Shown here in pieces: positions 1-6,376 of a stretch of 20,489 bases of DNA (within the stretch, counting starts at the first letter, position 1; every line of letters begins with the position of its first letter). The notes under the pieces are model-generated. The model saw only the letters and a list, made by a program, of their open reading frames with translations. It was not told the DNA's origin and did no database searches. This DNA is from CAG-217 sp963638105 (lineage in GTDB: Bacteria; Bacillota; Clostridia; Oscillospirales; Acutalibacteraceae), in NCBI GenBank assembly GCA_963638105.1, contig CAVHPP010000026.1, positions 1 to 20,489 of the forward strand, in the 5' to 3' direction. A program made the translations under genes and the position numbers.

Positions 1-1244
1 TTCAGCTCCGGGGAATACAGCAGCGTTTCATAAGAGGCAAAGCCCGGCACCACATGGTCCATCGCCTGAATGAAATTGATGATATTGGTCATGGCCCGGT
101 AAGGCATGGCGGCGGTAATGTCGCCGGCCACAGCGTCCGGCAAAGTGGGGCGCACATTGGACTGGGCCAGTTCCTTTTCCCAAGTACGCTTGCCGTCCAG
201 AATATCGCCAAAGCGCTGCACCAAAATGTGACCCGCTGCCAGCATATTGGTCAGCTCGCCCACCTTTTGCGCATAAGCAATGGGCTGGTTAAAGGGATAG
301 CTGAAATTGTGGGAGCACAGGATCGCCAAGTTGGTATTGTCCGACTTCAATTCCTTATAGGAATGGCCGTTGACCACCGCCAAGTCGTTGTCGTAATTCT
401 CCTGGGCCACAAAGCCGCCCGGGTTCTGGCAGAAGGTGCGCACTTTGTTCTTAAAGGGCTTTGGATAGCCGATGAGTTTGCTCTCATACAGGGCCTCGTT
501 GACCTTTTCCATCACCTCATTGCGGCACTCCACGCGCACACCGATGTCTACAGTGCCCGGCTGGTGGGCAATGTTGTGCTCGGCACAGATCTTCTCCAAC
601 CACTCGGCGCCGCGACGGCCGGTGGCCACAATGGTATGATCCGCCCGGATCTCCCGCTGGGTGCCGTTCTCCGTCAGGATCACGCCCTCGCACTTGGTGC
701 CGGAGAGGATAATATTGTTGCACTCCACGCCAAAGATGATCTCTACCCCATTCTCCAGCAAATACTGCTCCATGGCGTAGTAGATCTCTCTTGCCTTTTC
801 CGTGCCCAGGTGGCGAATGGGACAATCCACCAGCTTCAGCCCGGCCTGAATGGCCCGCTTGCGAATGGCCTTTACCTCGTCCGTATTCTCCAGACCCTCA
901 ATGTGGGTGTCTGCACCGAACTCCAAATAGATCTTGTCCGTATAATCAATGGTCTCCTGGGCCAGATCCGCACCGATCAGGGAGGGCAGATCGCCGCCTA
1001 CCTCATAGCTCAGGGACAGCTTGCCGTCCGAGAAGGCGCCCGCACCGGAAAAGCCGGTGGTAATGTGGCAGTAGGGCTGGCAGTTCATACATTTTTTTGT
1101 CTTGGTCTTAGGGCAGGCACGGTTCTCAATGGCCTTGCCTTTCTCAATAATCAAGATCTTTTTTTTGCTGCCGTGGCGCAGCATCTCAATAGCGGTAAAG
1201 ATCCCGGCAGGGCCGGCGCCTACGATGACGACATCATACTTCAT
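1..1244 (-). CDS. FAD-dependent dehydrogenase (COG2509-like), 3' end cut off by window
   Basis: Translating the minus strand from the ATG at 1244-1242 gives an uninterrupted frame to the window edge, about 414 residues with the C-terminus missing. The N-terminus MKYDVVIVGAGPAGIFTA is a dinucleotide-binding Rossmann motif (GxGxxG, residues 9-14) with the acidic end of strand 2 at IIEKG. A Cys cluster follows (C44, C52, C55, C59, spaced Cx7Cx2Cx3C), then SGAGAFSDGKL. This arrangement is typical, from memory, of the NAD(FAD)-utilising dehydrogenase family COG2509. A second FAD-contact stretch is VATGRRGAEWL (around residue 216). It is probably a cytoplasmic flavoprotein; the substrate cannot be told. 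The start is supported by GAGGTG nine bases upstream. It has its own promoter and a leader hairpin, and is transcribed divergently from the GH28 operon. Confidence 0.88.
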   Translation of the reverse strand, partial: MKYDVVIVGAGPAGIFTAIEMLRHGSKKKILIIEKGKAIENRACPKTKTKKCMNCQPYCHITTGFSGAGAFSDGKLSLSYEVGGDLPSLIGADLAQETIDYTDKIYLEFGADTHIEGLENTDEVKAIRKRAIQAGLKLVDCPIRHLGTEKAREIYYAMEQYLLENGVEIIFGVECNNIILSGTKCEGVILTENGTQREIRADHTIVATGRRGAEWLEKICAEHNIAHQPGTVDIGVRVECRNEVMEKVNEALYESKLIGYPKPFKNKVRTFCQNPGGFVAQENYDNDLAVVNGHSYKELKSDNTNLAILCSHNFSYPFNQPIAYAQKVGELTNMLAAGHILVQRFGDILDGKRTWEKELAQSNVRPTLPDAVAGDITAAMPYRAMTNIINFIQAMDHVVPGFASYETLLYSPEL

Positions 1245-1284
1245 CTGTTTTTGCACCTCATTTATCTCACTTGCCGACAGGCAT

Positions 1285-1328
1285 AAAAAGAACCGTCCTC
1301 CATTCCGTTGGACTGAGGAATGTGACGG
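1285..1328 (-). promoter_or_regulatory. Leader stem-loop with U-rich tail upstream of the FAD dehydrogenase
   Basis: On the minus strand CCGTC, one base, CATTCC, a 10-nt loop, GGAATG, three bases and GACGG form a two-part stem, followed directly by TTCTTTTTA. It lies between the gene's promoter (1343-1371) and its ribosome binding site, so any transcript from that promoter carries it. The shape is that of an attenuator or a weak intrinsic terminator. No ligand domain or leader peptide was recognised. Confidence 0.45.
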
Positions 1329-1342
1329 CAGTTTGCGTTGTA

Positions 1343-1371
1343 ACTATACCATACTTACCGTCTTTTGTCAA
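1343..1371 (-). promoter_or_regulatory. Sigma-A type promoter for the FAD dehydrogenase
   Basis: On the minus strand TTGACA (1371-1366), a 17-nt spacer and TATAGT (1348-1343). It is a near-consensus housekeeping promoter about 100 nt upstream of the ATG at 1244, divergent from the promoter at 1376-1404 with only 4 nt between the two -35 boxes. Confidence 0.75.
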
Positions 1372-1375
1372 TGAG

Positions 1376-1404
1376 TTGAAATGGCGTATAAAATATGCTA
1401 TATT
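1376..1404 (+). promoter_or_regulatory. Sigma-A type promoter for the GH28-secB-like-nudix operon
   Basis: TTGAAA (1376-1381), a 17-nt spacer and TATATT (1399-1404), 37 nt upstream of the GH28 start codon. It sits in a locally AT-rich stretch and back to back with the promoter of the FAD dehydrogenase. Confidence 0.7.
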
Positions 1405-1441
1405 AGATAAAATAGATATTCTGTTATAAGGAGCAAAAAAG

Positions 1442-2818
1442 TTGAAGGAATACAATGTTCTCCAGTACGGTGCCGTAGGCGACGGCGCCACCAACGACGC
1501 CTTTGCCATTCAGCACGCCATTGACGACTGCGCCAAAAACGGCGGCGGCCGGGTGGTGCTGCAAAGCGGCTATGTGTTTTACAGCGACTCCATTCGCCTG
1601 CGATCCAATGTGGACCTGCATATTCAAAAGGGCGCTCGGCTGAAAGCCACCGGCAATATTGACGGCTATATCCGCCCCAACAAGCTCATCAACGACCCCA
1701 AAACGGCGTTGATCGGCAACCCGGTCACCGGCAAGCCCAGCTTTGTCTTTCTCTACGGCTATGAGGCAGACGGCTGCACCATCAGCGGGGAGGGCACCAT
1801 TGACGCCAACGGCCATGCCTTTGTGCAGCGCAAGGATCAATACTATGTGACCGGCGACTTCTACCCCCGCCCTACGGTGATCTATGTGGAGAAGTCCAAC
1901 CATATCACCTTTAAGGACATTACCATTGTGGACGCACCGTTTTGGACCCTGCACCCGGCCGGTTGCGACGATGTGCTTATTGACCGTATTCGCATTCTCA
2001 ATGATCTGGATGTGGCCAACAGCGACGGCATTGATCCGGACCACTGCTCCAATGTGCGCATTTTGGGCTGCCATGTGGAGTGCGCCGACGACTGCATTTG
2101 CCTTAAGGCCAGCAAGGGCAACGCCGAGTACGGCCCCTGCGAAAATATCGTCATTGACGGCTGCACCCTGGTGTCTACCTCCGCTGCCATTAAGATCGGC
2201 ACCGAGGGCGTGGGCGATTTTCGCAATGTGCTGGTACAAAACTGCGTGATCTCCCGCAGCAACCGGGGGCTGTCCATTCAAATTCGGGACGGCGGCTCGG
2301 TAGAGAATGTAAGCTATTCCAATATTATCATAGAGACCCGGCGCTTTTGTCCGGACTGGTGGGGCACGGCAGAGCCCATCACCATTACCGCCTTTGACCG
2401 GGACCAAAACACCCGCTGCGGCAAGGTAAAGAACATTCGCTTCTTTAACATTACCGCCAAGGGCGAGAACGGGGTGCTCCTTCACGGCACGGCGGAGAAT
2501 CCCATTGAAGATGTGCGCTTTGAGAACTGCCGCATTACCCTGACCAAAACCAGCAAGTGGCCCTGCGGGCTCTACGACCTGCGCCCCTGCCTGGACTACG
2601 GGGTGGAAAAGTACCAAAACGCCGCCTTCTTCCTGCGCCACGCCAAGGACATTACCATTGAAAAAACCAAGACCGACTGGGGCAACCTGTGCCCGGATTA
2701 CAGCTGTGCGGTAGACGCCGCCTATGTGGACAATCTGGAGCTGATACGCCTAACCGGCCACGCCGCCGACCCGGCAGAGGACGACCTAAAGCTGCGCCAT
2801 GTGCGGCTGGTAAAATAA
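1442..2818 (+). CDS. GH28-like polygalacturonase-family beta-helix glycosidase
   Basis: The 458-residue protein opens with YGAVGDGATNDAFAIQ, the conserved N-terminal motif of pectin-degrading right-handed beta-helix enzymes. Short beta-helix coils of the type NVRILGCHV and NIVIDGCTL recur through it. The GH28 acidic motifs are visible as NSDGID (193-198) and ADD (215-217), which hold the aspartates that act in family hydrolysis of galacturonan-type linkages. The usual GHG His motif is not seen (IGTEGVG, 252-258), and the RIK motif is replaced by RGLSIQIR (275-282), so specificity may differ from classic polygalacturonase. No signal peptide is present, suggesting intracellular work on imported oligosaccharides. 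The start is TTG at 1442, chosen because AAGGAG lies eight bases upstream. It is the first gene of a four-gene operon; the SecB-like gene begins 12 nt after its stop. Confidence 0.85.
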   Translation: MKEYNVLQYGAVGDGATNDAFAIQHAIDDCAKNGGGRVVLQSGYVFYSDSIRLRSNVDLHIQKGARLKATGNIDGYIRPNKLINDPKTALIGNPVTGKPSFVFLYGYEADGCTISGEGTIDANGHAFVQRKDQYYVTGDFYPRPTVIYVEKSNHITFKDITIVDAPFWTLHPAGCDDVLIDRIRILNDLDVANSDGIDPDHCSNVRILGCHVECADDCICLKASKGNAEYGPCENIVIDGCTLVSTSAAIKIGTEGVGDFRNVLVQNCVISRSNRGLSIQIRDGGSVENVSYSNIIIETRRFCPDWWGTAEPITITAFDRDQNTRCGKVKNIRFFNITAKGENGVLLHGTAENPIEDVRFENCRITLTKTSKWPCGLYDLRPCLDYGVEKYQNAAFFLRHAKDITIEKTKTDWGNLCPDYSCAVDAAYVDNLELIRLTGHAADPAEDDLKLRHVRLVK

Positions 2819-2830
2819 AGGAGTAAACGT

Positions 2831-3226
2831 ATGGTACAAATTCAAGGCTACAAGGTGAACAAGCTGCACATGGAAAATACCGTGGCAAACGGCACCGAAT
2901 TGCAGCTGCAAAACCAGGTAAAGTACAATGTGAACTACATGGACGATGTGCACAAGTGCGTAGGGATCCTGTCCTTTCGCATTACCGACGGGAATATGAA
3001 CCCCTTTGAGGTGCAAATCGACCTGGTGGCGGAGTTCACCTACGATGAAGGGGATGACAAGGCGGACATTCACACCCAGTCCTTTGACCAGATCTACCCC
3101 TTCCTGCGCCAGATCGTCAGCCAAATGGCCGGCCACTGCGGCGTGCCCGGGCTGATGATCCCCATTATGCGGCTGAACAAAGACACGGTGACCGTTGGCG
3201 GCCCGGACCAGTCGCCCCTGAACTGA
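2831..3226 (+). CDS. SecB-like export chaperone family protein
   Basis: 131 residues, ATG with AAAGGAG upstream. I match it to SecB by eye. The N-terminal strand VQIQGYKVNKLHMEN parallels the SecB start FQIQRIYTKDISFEAPN. A middle beta-rich part (GILSFRI, PFEVQIDLVAEF) follows. The helix-and-loop QSFDQIYPFLRQIVSQMA then GVPGLMIPIMRLN parallels the SecB stretch ILFPYARECITSMV then FPQLNLAPVNF. SecB proteins are cytoplasmic tetrameric chaperones that hold precursors unfolded for SecA; relatives also serve toxin-antitoxin modules. It is slightly shorter than proteobacterial SecB (about 155 residues). No toxin-antitoxin pair is adjacent; it lies between a GH28-like gene and a small Cys-rich gene. 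The client is unknown. SecB is unusual in Gram-positive-type genomes. Confidence 0.68.
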   Translation: MVQIQGYKVNKLHMENTVANGTELQLQNQVKYNVNYMDDVHKCVGILSFRITDGNMNPFEVQIDLVAEFTYDEGDDKADIHTQSFDQIYPFLRQIVSQMAGHCGVPGLMIPIMRLNKDTVTVGGPDQSPLN

Positions 3227-3227
3227 T

Positions 3228-3419
3228 ATGGACAGACTGTGTGAGAACTGCTGGTACTTTGTGTGCGACGGCGAGGGTGAGGACGCCGAAGAGGGCTTCT
3301 GCGACCTGATGCTGGACGAGGACGAATACGCCCGCATGCTGGAGAGTGACACCTCCGCCGGGTGCAAATACTTCCGTCCCGATGTAGGCGAGTACGGCAT
3401 TGTAAGGAAACAAAACTGA
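3228..3419 (+). CDS. Small acidic Cys-rich protein (DUF6472-like)
   Basis: 63 residues. It starts MDRLCENCWYFV, with a CxxC pair at residues 5 and 8, then FCDL and GCKYF supply two further cysteines around an acidic middle (DEDEYARMLES), and it ends YGIVRKQN. The four-Cys pattern and the DEDE-x-R-x-L and VRKQ features fit a small clostridial family that I recall as DUF6472; the name was not checked. Four cysteines suggest metal binding, but that is inference. The ATG follows the SecB-like stop by one base (TGATATG). No clear ribosome binding site is seen, so translation is probably coupled to the upstream gene. Function unknown. Confidence 0.72.
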   Translation: MDRLCENCWYFVCDGEGEDAEEGFCDLMLDEDEYARMLESDTSAGCKYFRPDVGEYGIVRKQN

Positions 3420-3420
3420 T

Positions 3421-3948
3421 ATGGCCGAGTATTTTGACCTGCTGTCCCCCACCGGGGAACCCCTGAGGATCACCAAAGAGCGAAACGCCGTCCATCGGGA
3501 CGGAGACTGGCACCCCAGCGTGCATATCTTTGTGATCCAGGGTGATCGGGTACTGCTTCAACGACGAAAGTGGGACAAAGAGTCTTTTCCCGGCAAGCTG
3601 GATCTGGCCTGCACCGGCCATGTGGACGCCGGCGAGGACTACCTGACCGCCGCCCGGCGAGAACTGCAAGAGGAGCTGAACCTGGCCGCCGGCGCCGATG
3701 ACCTGCGCTACCTGTTTACCCAAAAGTTAGAGGTGGACGCAGACTTTGGTCACGGCCGCTTTGTCAGCAACGAGCACTGCCGGGTGTATCTGCTGGCGCC
3801 CACCGTGCCCTTGACCACTCTGCGCTACCAGGCGGAGGAGATCGACGAGCTGGTGTGGGTAGACCGGCGTACGGACATTACCGGTGGGGATTATTGCCTG
3901 CTCCCCGCTGAGTGGCACAAGGCCATGGGTCTGATTTTTGGGGCGTGA
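3421..3948 (+). CDS. Nudix hydrolase, IDI/YfcD-like
   Basis: 175 residues with a complete Nudix box: GHVDAGEDYLTAARRELQEE followed by LNL (around residues 61-83), matching Gx5Ex7REUxEExGU with Asn at the last Gly position. The glutamates RE and EE bind the divalent metal needed to cleave a nucleoside-diphosphate-X type substrate. The front part (EYFDLLSPTGEPL, VHRDGDWHPSVHIFVI, QRRKWDKESFPGKLDLACTG) is typical of the isopentenyl-diphosphate-isomerase-like/YfcD branch. The true substrate cannot be assigned. It is the last gene of the GH28 operon. The start ATG lies one base after the preceding stop in the same TGATATGG context, with AAGGAAAC somewhat upstream. The shared terminator at 4062-4113 lies downstream. 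Confidence 0.9.
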   Translation: MAEYFDLLSPTGEPLRITKERNAVHRDGDWHPSVHIFVIQGDRVLLQRRKWDKESFPGKLDLACTGHVDAGEDYLTAARRELQEELNLAAGADDLRYLFTQKLEVDADFGHGRFVSNEHCRVYLLAPTVPLTTLRYQAEEIDELVWVDRRTDITGGDYCLLPAEWHKAMGLIFGA

Positions 3949-3989
3949 TGAGAGTATAACGCACCCTACAATTGTACCAAAAGAAACCC

Positions 3990-4037
3990 GTAGGGGCGGA
4001 TATTATCCGCCCGCGGGCGGCAAATTGCCGCCCCTAC
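3990..4037. repeat. Palindromic double-hairpin intergenic repeat (GTAGGGGCGG type)
   Basis: The 48-bp element begins GTAGGGGCGG and ends with its exact reverse complement CCGCCCCTAC. Inside are two tandem perfect hairpins: GGGCGGATA-T-TATCCGCCC and GGGCGGCAA-A-TTGCCGCCC. It sits between convergent genes (Nudix and mgtE), beside the terminator. A shorter relative lies at 20251-20273, also between convergent genes. The shape resembles REP/MITE-like dispersed palindromes; this is inferred from two copies only. Confidence 0.75.
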
Positions 4038-4061
4038 GAATAAATGAATCCCAAAAAGCAC

Positions 4062-4113
4062 AATAACCCCCGGGTACACAAGCGTTGACCTGTGTGCCCG
4101 GGGGTTATTTTAT
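4062..4113. terminator. Bidirectional intrinsic terminator between nudix and mgtE
   Basis: A 19-bp stem (4062-4080 pairing with 4091-4109) with one G-U wobble, core AACCCCCGGG with CCCGGGGGTT, and a 10-nt loop. It is flanked by T-rich sequence on the plus side and by A-rich sequence (CCCAAAAAGCA) upstream, so it can serve both converging operons. Confidence 0.88.
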
Positions 4114-4127
4114 ACCCATTTAGGCTG

Positions 4128-5498
4128 TTAAATATGCAAAACCGCGGTGGCAAAACCAAAGTAGATCAGCAGGGAAATGGCGTCCACAATGGTGGTTACA
4201 AAGGGAGACGACATCACCGCCGGGTCCAACTTAAACCGTTTGGCGATAATGGGCAGAGAACAACCGATCATCTTGGCCAAAGTGACCTCCACAATCAAGG
4301 TCAGGCTGATGACCAGATCCACCTTCAAGGTTACGCCGGTCATACCCAGCATTAAGCGATCCACCAGCAGTACCTTAACGAAGTTAATGGCCGCCAGGCT
4401 GGTGCCGCAAAGCAAGCCCACCCGCAGCTCTTTCCATATCACCTTGAAAATATCCCGCATATTGATCTCGTTCAGAGACAGGGCGCGAATCACGGTAACG
4501 CTGGCCTGACCGCCGGAGTTGCCGCCGGTGTCCATCAGCATAGGGATAAAGGAGGTCAAAATAATCATACTGGCCAGCTTGTCCTCAAAGCTGGTGATAA
4601 TGGAGCCGGTAAAGGTGGCGCTGACCATCAAAAGCAGCAACCAGGGGATCCGGGACTTCCAAGTGGCCAGCACGCCGGTTTTCAGATAAGTCCGCTCCGT
4701 GGGCACGATGGCGTTCATCTTTTGAATATCCTCGGTGTTCTCCTCCTGGATAACATCCATCGCATCGTCTACGGTAATGATACCCACCAGTCGCTCCTCC
4801 AGGTCCACTACCGGCAACGCCAGAAAGTCGTATTTGCTCAGCTGGGTAGCTGCCTCCTCCTGGTCACTCAAGGTGTTCACATAGATCACATTGGTCTCCA
4901 TAAACGCCTCGATCCGGTCGTCCTGATCGTGGAGCAGCAACTCCTTCACGGTGGTCACGCCCAGCAAATGGCGGGAAGCGTCCGTTACATAGCAGGTATA
5001 AATGGTCTCTTTGTCCACACCGGTGCGGCGAATGCGCTTAAAAGCGTCCTCCACGGTCATATCCCGCTTTAAGTCCACAAACTCCGGAGTCATAATAGAA
5101 CCGGCGCTGTCCTCCGGATAGCGCAGAAGGGTGTTGATGGAAGCGCGGGTTTCCACATCCGTGTTGCGCAAAATACGCTTCACGACGGTAGCGGGCATTT
5201 CCTCAATCATATCCACCGTATCGTCCAGGTACAGCTCGTCCAGCACCTCTCGCAACTCGTTATCGGAGAAAGCGTGGATCAGCGCCTCCTGGTTGTCCGG
5301 TTCCAGCTCTACAAAGGTGTCTGCCGCCTCTTCCTTGCCCAGCAGGCGAAAGAACAGCAGCCGTTCTTCATTGCCAAATTCCTCTAAAAGCTGGGCAATA
5401 TCTGCCGGATTCAACTGGTTCAAAATGGTTTTGATGGCAGAGAACTGCCGTTTGGTATGAAGATCCTCAATTTTTGTTTTCAGCTCTTCTAACTCCAT
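4128..5498 (-). CDS. mgtE: Magnesium transporter MgtE
   Basis: 456 residues from the ATG at 5498, the usual MgtE length. A longer upstream frame exists, but this start has AAAGGAG seven bases ahead and yields the standard N-terminus. Order of domains: an N-terminal helical domain (about 1-125, including NPADIAQLLEEF and IEEMPATVVKRIL), two CBS domains (about 130-260, with AGSIMTPEF and VVDLEERLVGIITVDDAMDV), then five membrane segments (about 285-456). The family signature MLMDTGGNSGGQASVT is at 320-335, and the pore region has DPAVMSSPFVTTIVDAIS with the conserved Asp at 439. It forms a dimeric Mg2+ channel gated by Mg2+ binding to the cytoplasmic N and CBS domains. It is the last gene of the rpe operon; no Mg-sensing leader is visible in the 52-nt gap ahead of it. 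Confidence 0.96.
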   Translation of the reverse strand: MELEELKTKIEDLHTKRQFSAIKTILNQLNPADIAQLLEEFGNEERLLFFRLLGKEEAADTFVELEPDNQEALIHAFSDNELREVLDELYLDDTVDMIEEMPATVVKRILRNTDVETRASINTLLRYPEDSAGSIMTPEFVDLKRDMTVEDAFKRIRRTGVDKETIYTCYVTDASRHLLGVTTVKELLLHDQDDRIEAFMETNVIYVNTLSDQEEAATQLSKYDFLALPVVDLEERLVGIITVDDAMDVIQEENTEDIQKMNAIVPTERTYLKTGVLATWKSRIPWLLLLMVSATFTGSIITSFEDKLASMIILTSFIPMLMDTGGNSGGQASVTVIRALSLNEINMRDIFKVIWKELRVGLLCGTSLAAINFVKVLLVDRLMLGMTGVTLKVDLVISLTLIVEVTLAKMIGCSLPIIAKRFKLDPAVMSSPFVTTIVDAISLLIYFGFATAVLHI

Positions 5499-5550
5499 AG
5501 GCGCGCTCCTTTCTGCACTTATTTTGGTTTTTATCCCGGATATACGCGAT

Positions 5551-6372
5551 TTACCGTTCCGACTTATAAAAGGACGGCTCGTCCTCGTCTGTGACCCGGG
5601 CAGTTTTGCGGGCGTGGAATGCCAGCAAAACAATCAGCACCGCCAGCCCGCCGACGCCGGCAGCCACCGCCATACGAAAAGGGGGCTGCTGGTAAAAGCG
5701 GGTGCCCTCCACAAAGGAGGTGTAGTCCTCCTGTGCCATCTCGGCGCGCACCTGCTCCACGGTCTTGTCCACCCGGCGCACCTTAATGGTATAGGTACGC
5801 ACCTGGCCGTCCGAGGCGGTCACCGGCAGGGTCAGGTCGATCTCCTGCTTCGGCGCCAGGGTCATCTCCACCGGTGCGCAGTAGGCGTTAATATCCTTGG
5901 TCACCGGGGTAATCATCAGCGAGGTCAGGTCGCTGGGAATATACAGCTTATAAGTGGTATCGTCCTCATTCATCTCCGGCACCAGTTCCCCCAGGGTGCA
6001 GGTTACCGAGTCCAGATGGTTCTCGCTGTTCTTAACATAAGACGCAGCGTTCTTGTAAGTAAAGGTATATTTGGCGGAGCCGGTGTCATAGCTGAGGGTG
6101 ACCACCACCGCCGTTTGATGGTTGGTGCTGTCCGTATCATAGGTCACGAACAGGTTGCCCTCCCCCTGCACCTTGTAGCTTTTCAGCTTTGGCGACACCG
6201 CCGCGTTGTCCAGCACCAGCTGGTACTGGTACACATCGCTCTTAAACTGCCCCACAATGGTGGCGCCGGAAAAGACAATGCGCTCCAGCACCGGGGCCTG
6301 TGCCGCAAAGGCAGGCAGGCACTGACCCAGCAGGCACAGGATCAGCAGCAGGTATAAGAACTTTCGCTTCAT
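5551..6372 (-). CDS. Secreted, membrane-anchored protein with cadherin-like beta-sandwich
   Basis: 273 residues. It has a signal peptide (MKRKFLYLLLILCLLGQ, cleavage likely after the AFAAQA region) and a stretch LERIVFSGATIVGQF-x-YQYQLVLDN resembling the cadherin-like beta-sandwich domain PF12733. A second beta-rich domain (about 120-210) ends TYTIKVRRVDKT. A C-terminal membrane segment (about 232-252, MAVAAGVGGLAVLIVLLAF) is followed by a short charged tail. The protein should sit outside the membrane, anchored at its C-terminus. No catalytic motif is seen. GGAG lies eight bases before the ATG and overlaps the region of the upstream stop (gap 4 nt), so it is cotranscribed with the DUF4015-like gene. 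Function unknown; a structural or sugar-binding envelope role is plausible. Confidence 0.75.
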   Translation of the reverse strand: MKRKFLYLLLILCLLGQCLPAFAAQAPVLERIVFSGATIVGQFKSDVYQYQLVLDNAAVSPKLKSYKVQGEGNLFVTYDTDSTNHQTAVVVTLSYDTGSAKYTFTYKNAASYVKNSENHLDSVTCTLGELVPEMNEDDTTYKLYIPSDLTSLMITPVTKDINAYCAPVEMTLAPKQEIDLTLPVTASDGQVRTYTIKVRRVDKTVEQVRAEMAQEDYTSFVEGTRFYQQPPFRMAVAAGVGGLAVLIVLLAFHARKTARVTDEDEPSFYKSER

Positions 6373-6376
6373 AAGG

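Noticed and set aside
54..1286. Long plus-strand open frame opposite the FAD dehydrogenase
   Set aside because: The minus strand carries a clear flavoprotein with conserved motifs and a ribosome binding site; the plus frame has no family-like pattern and arises from GC-rich codon bias.
1424..2641. 405-codon minus-strand open frame opposite the GH28-like gene
   Set aside because: Shadow of the beta-helix enzyme; no ribosome binding site or domain.
5499..5550. Mg-sensing (M-box) riboswitch before mgtE
   Set aside because: The gap is only about 50 nt, too short for an M-box, and shows no matching structure.
5499..5633. N-terminal extension of MgtE
   Set aside because: The upstream in-frame codons overlap the end of the preceding gene and do not look like MgtE; the ATG at 5498 has a proper ribosome binding site and gives the standard length.
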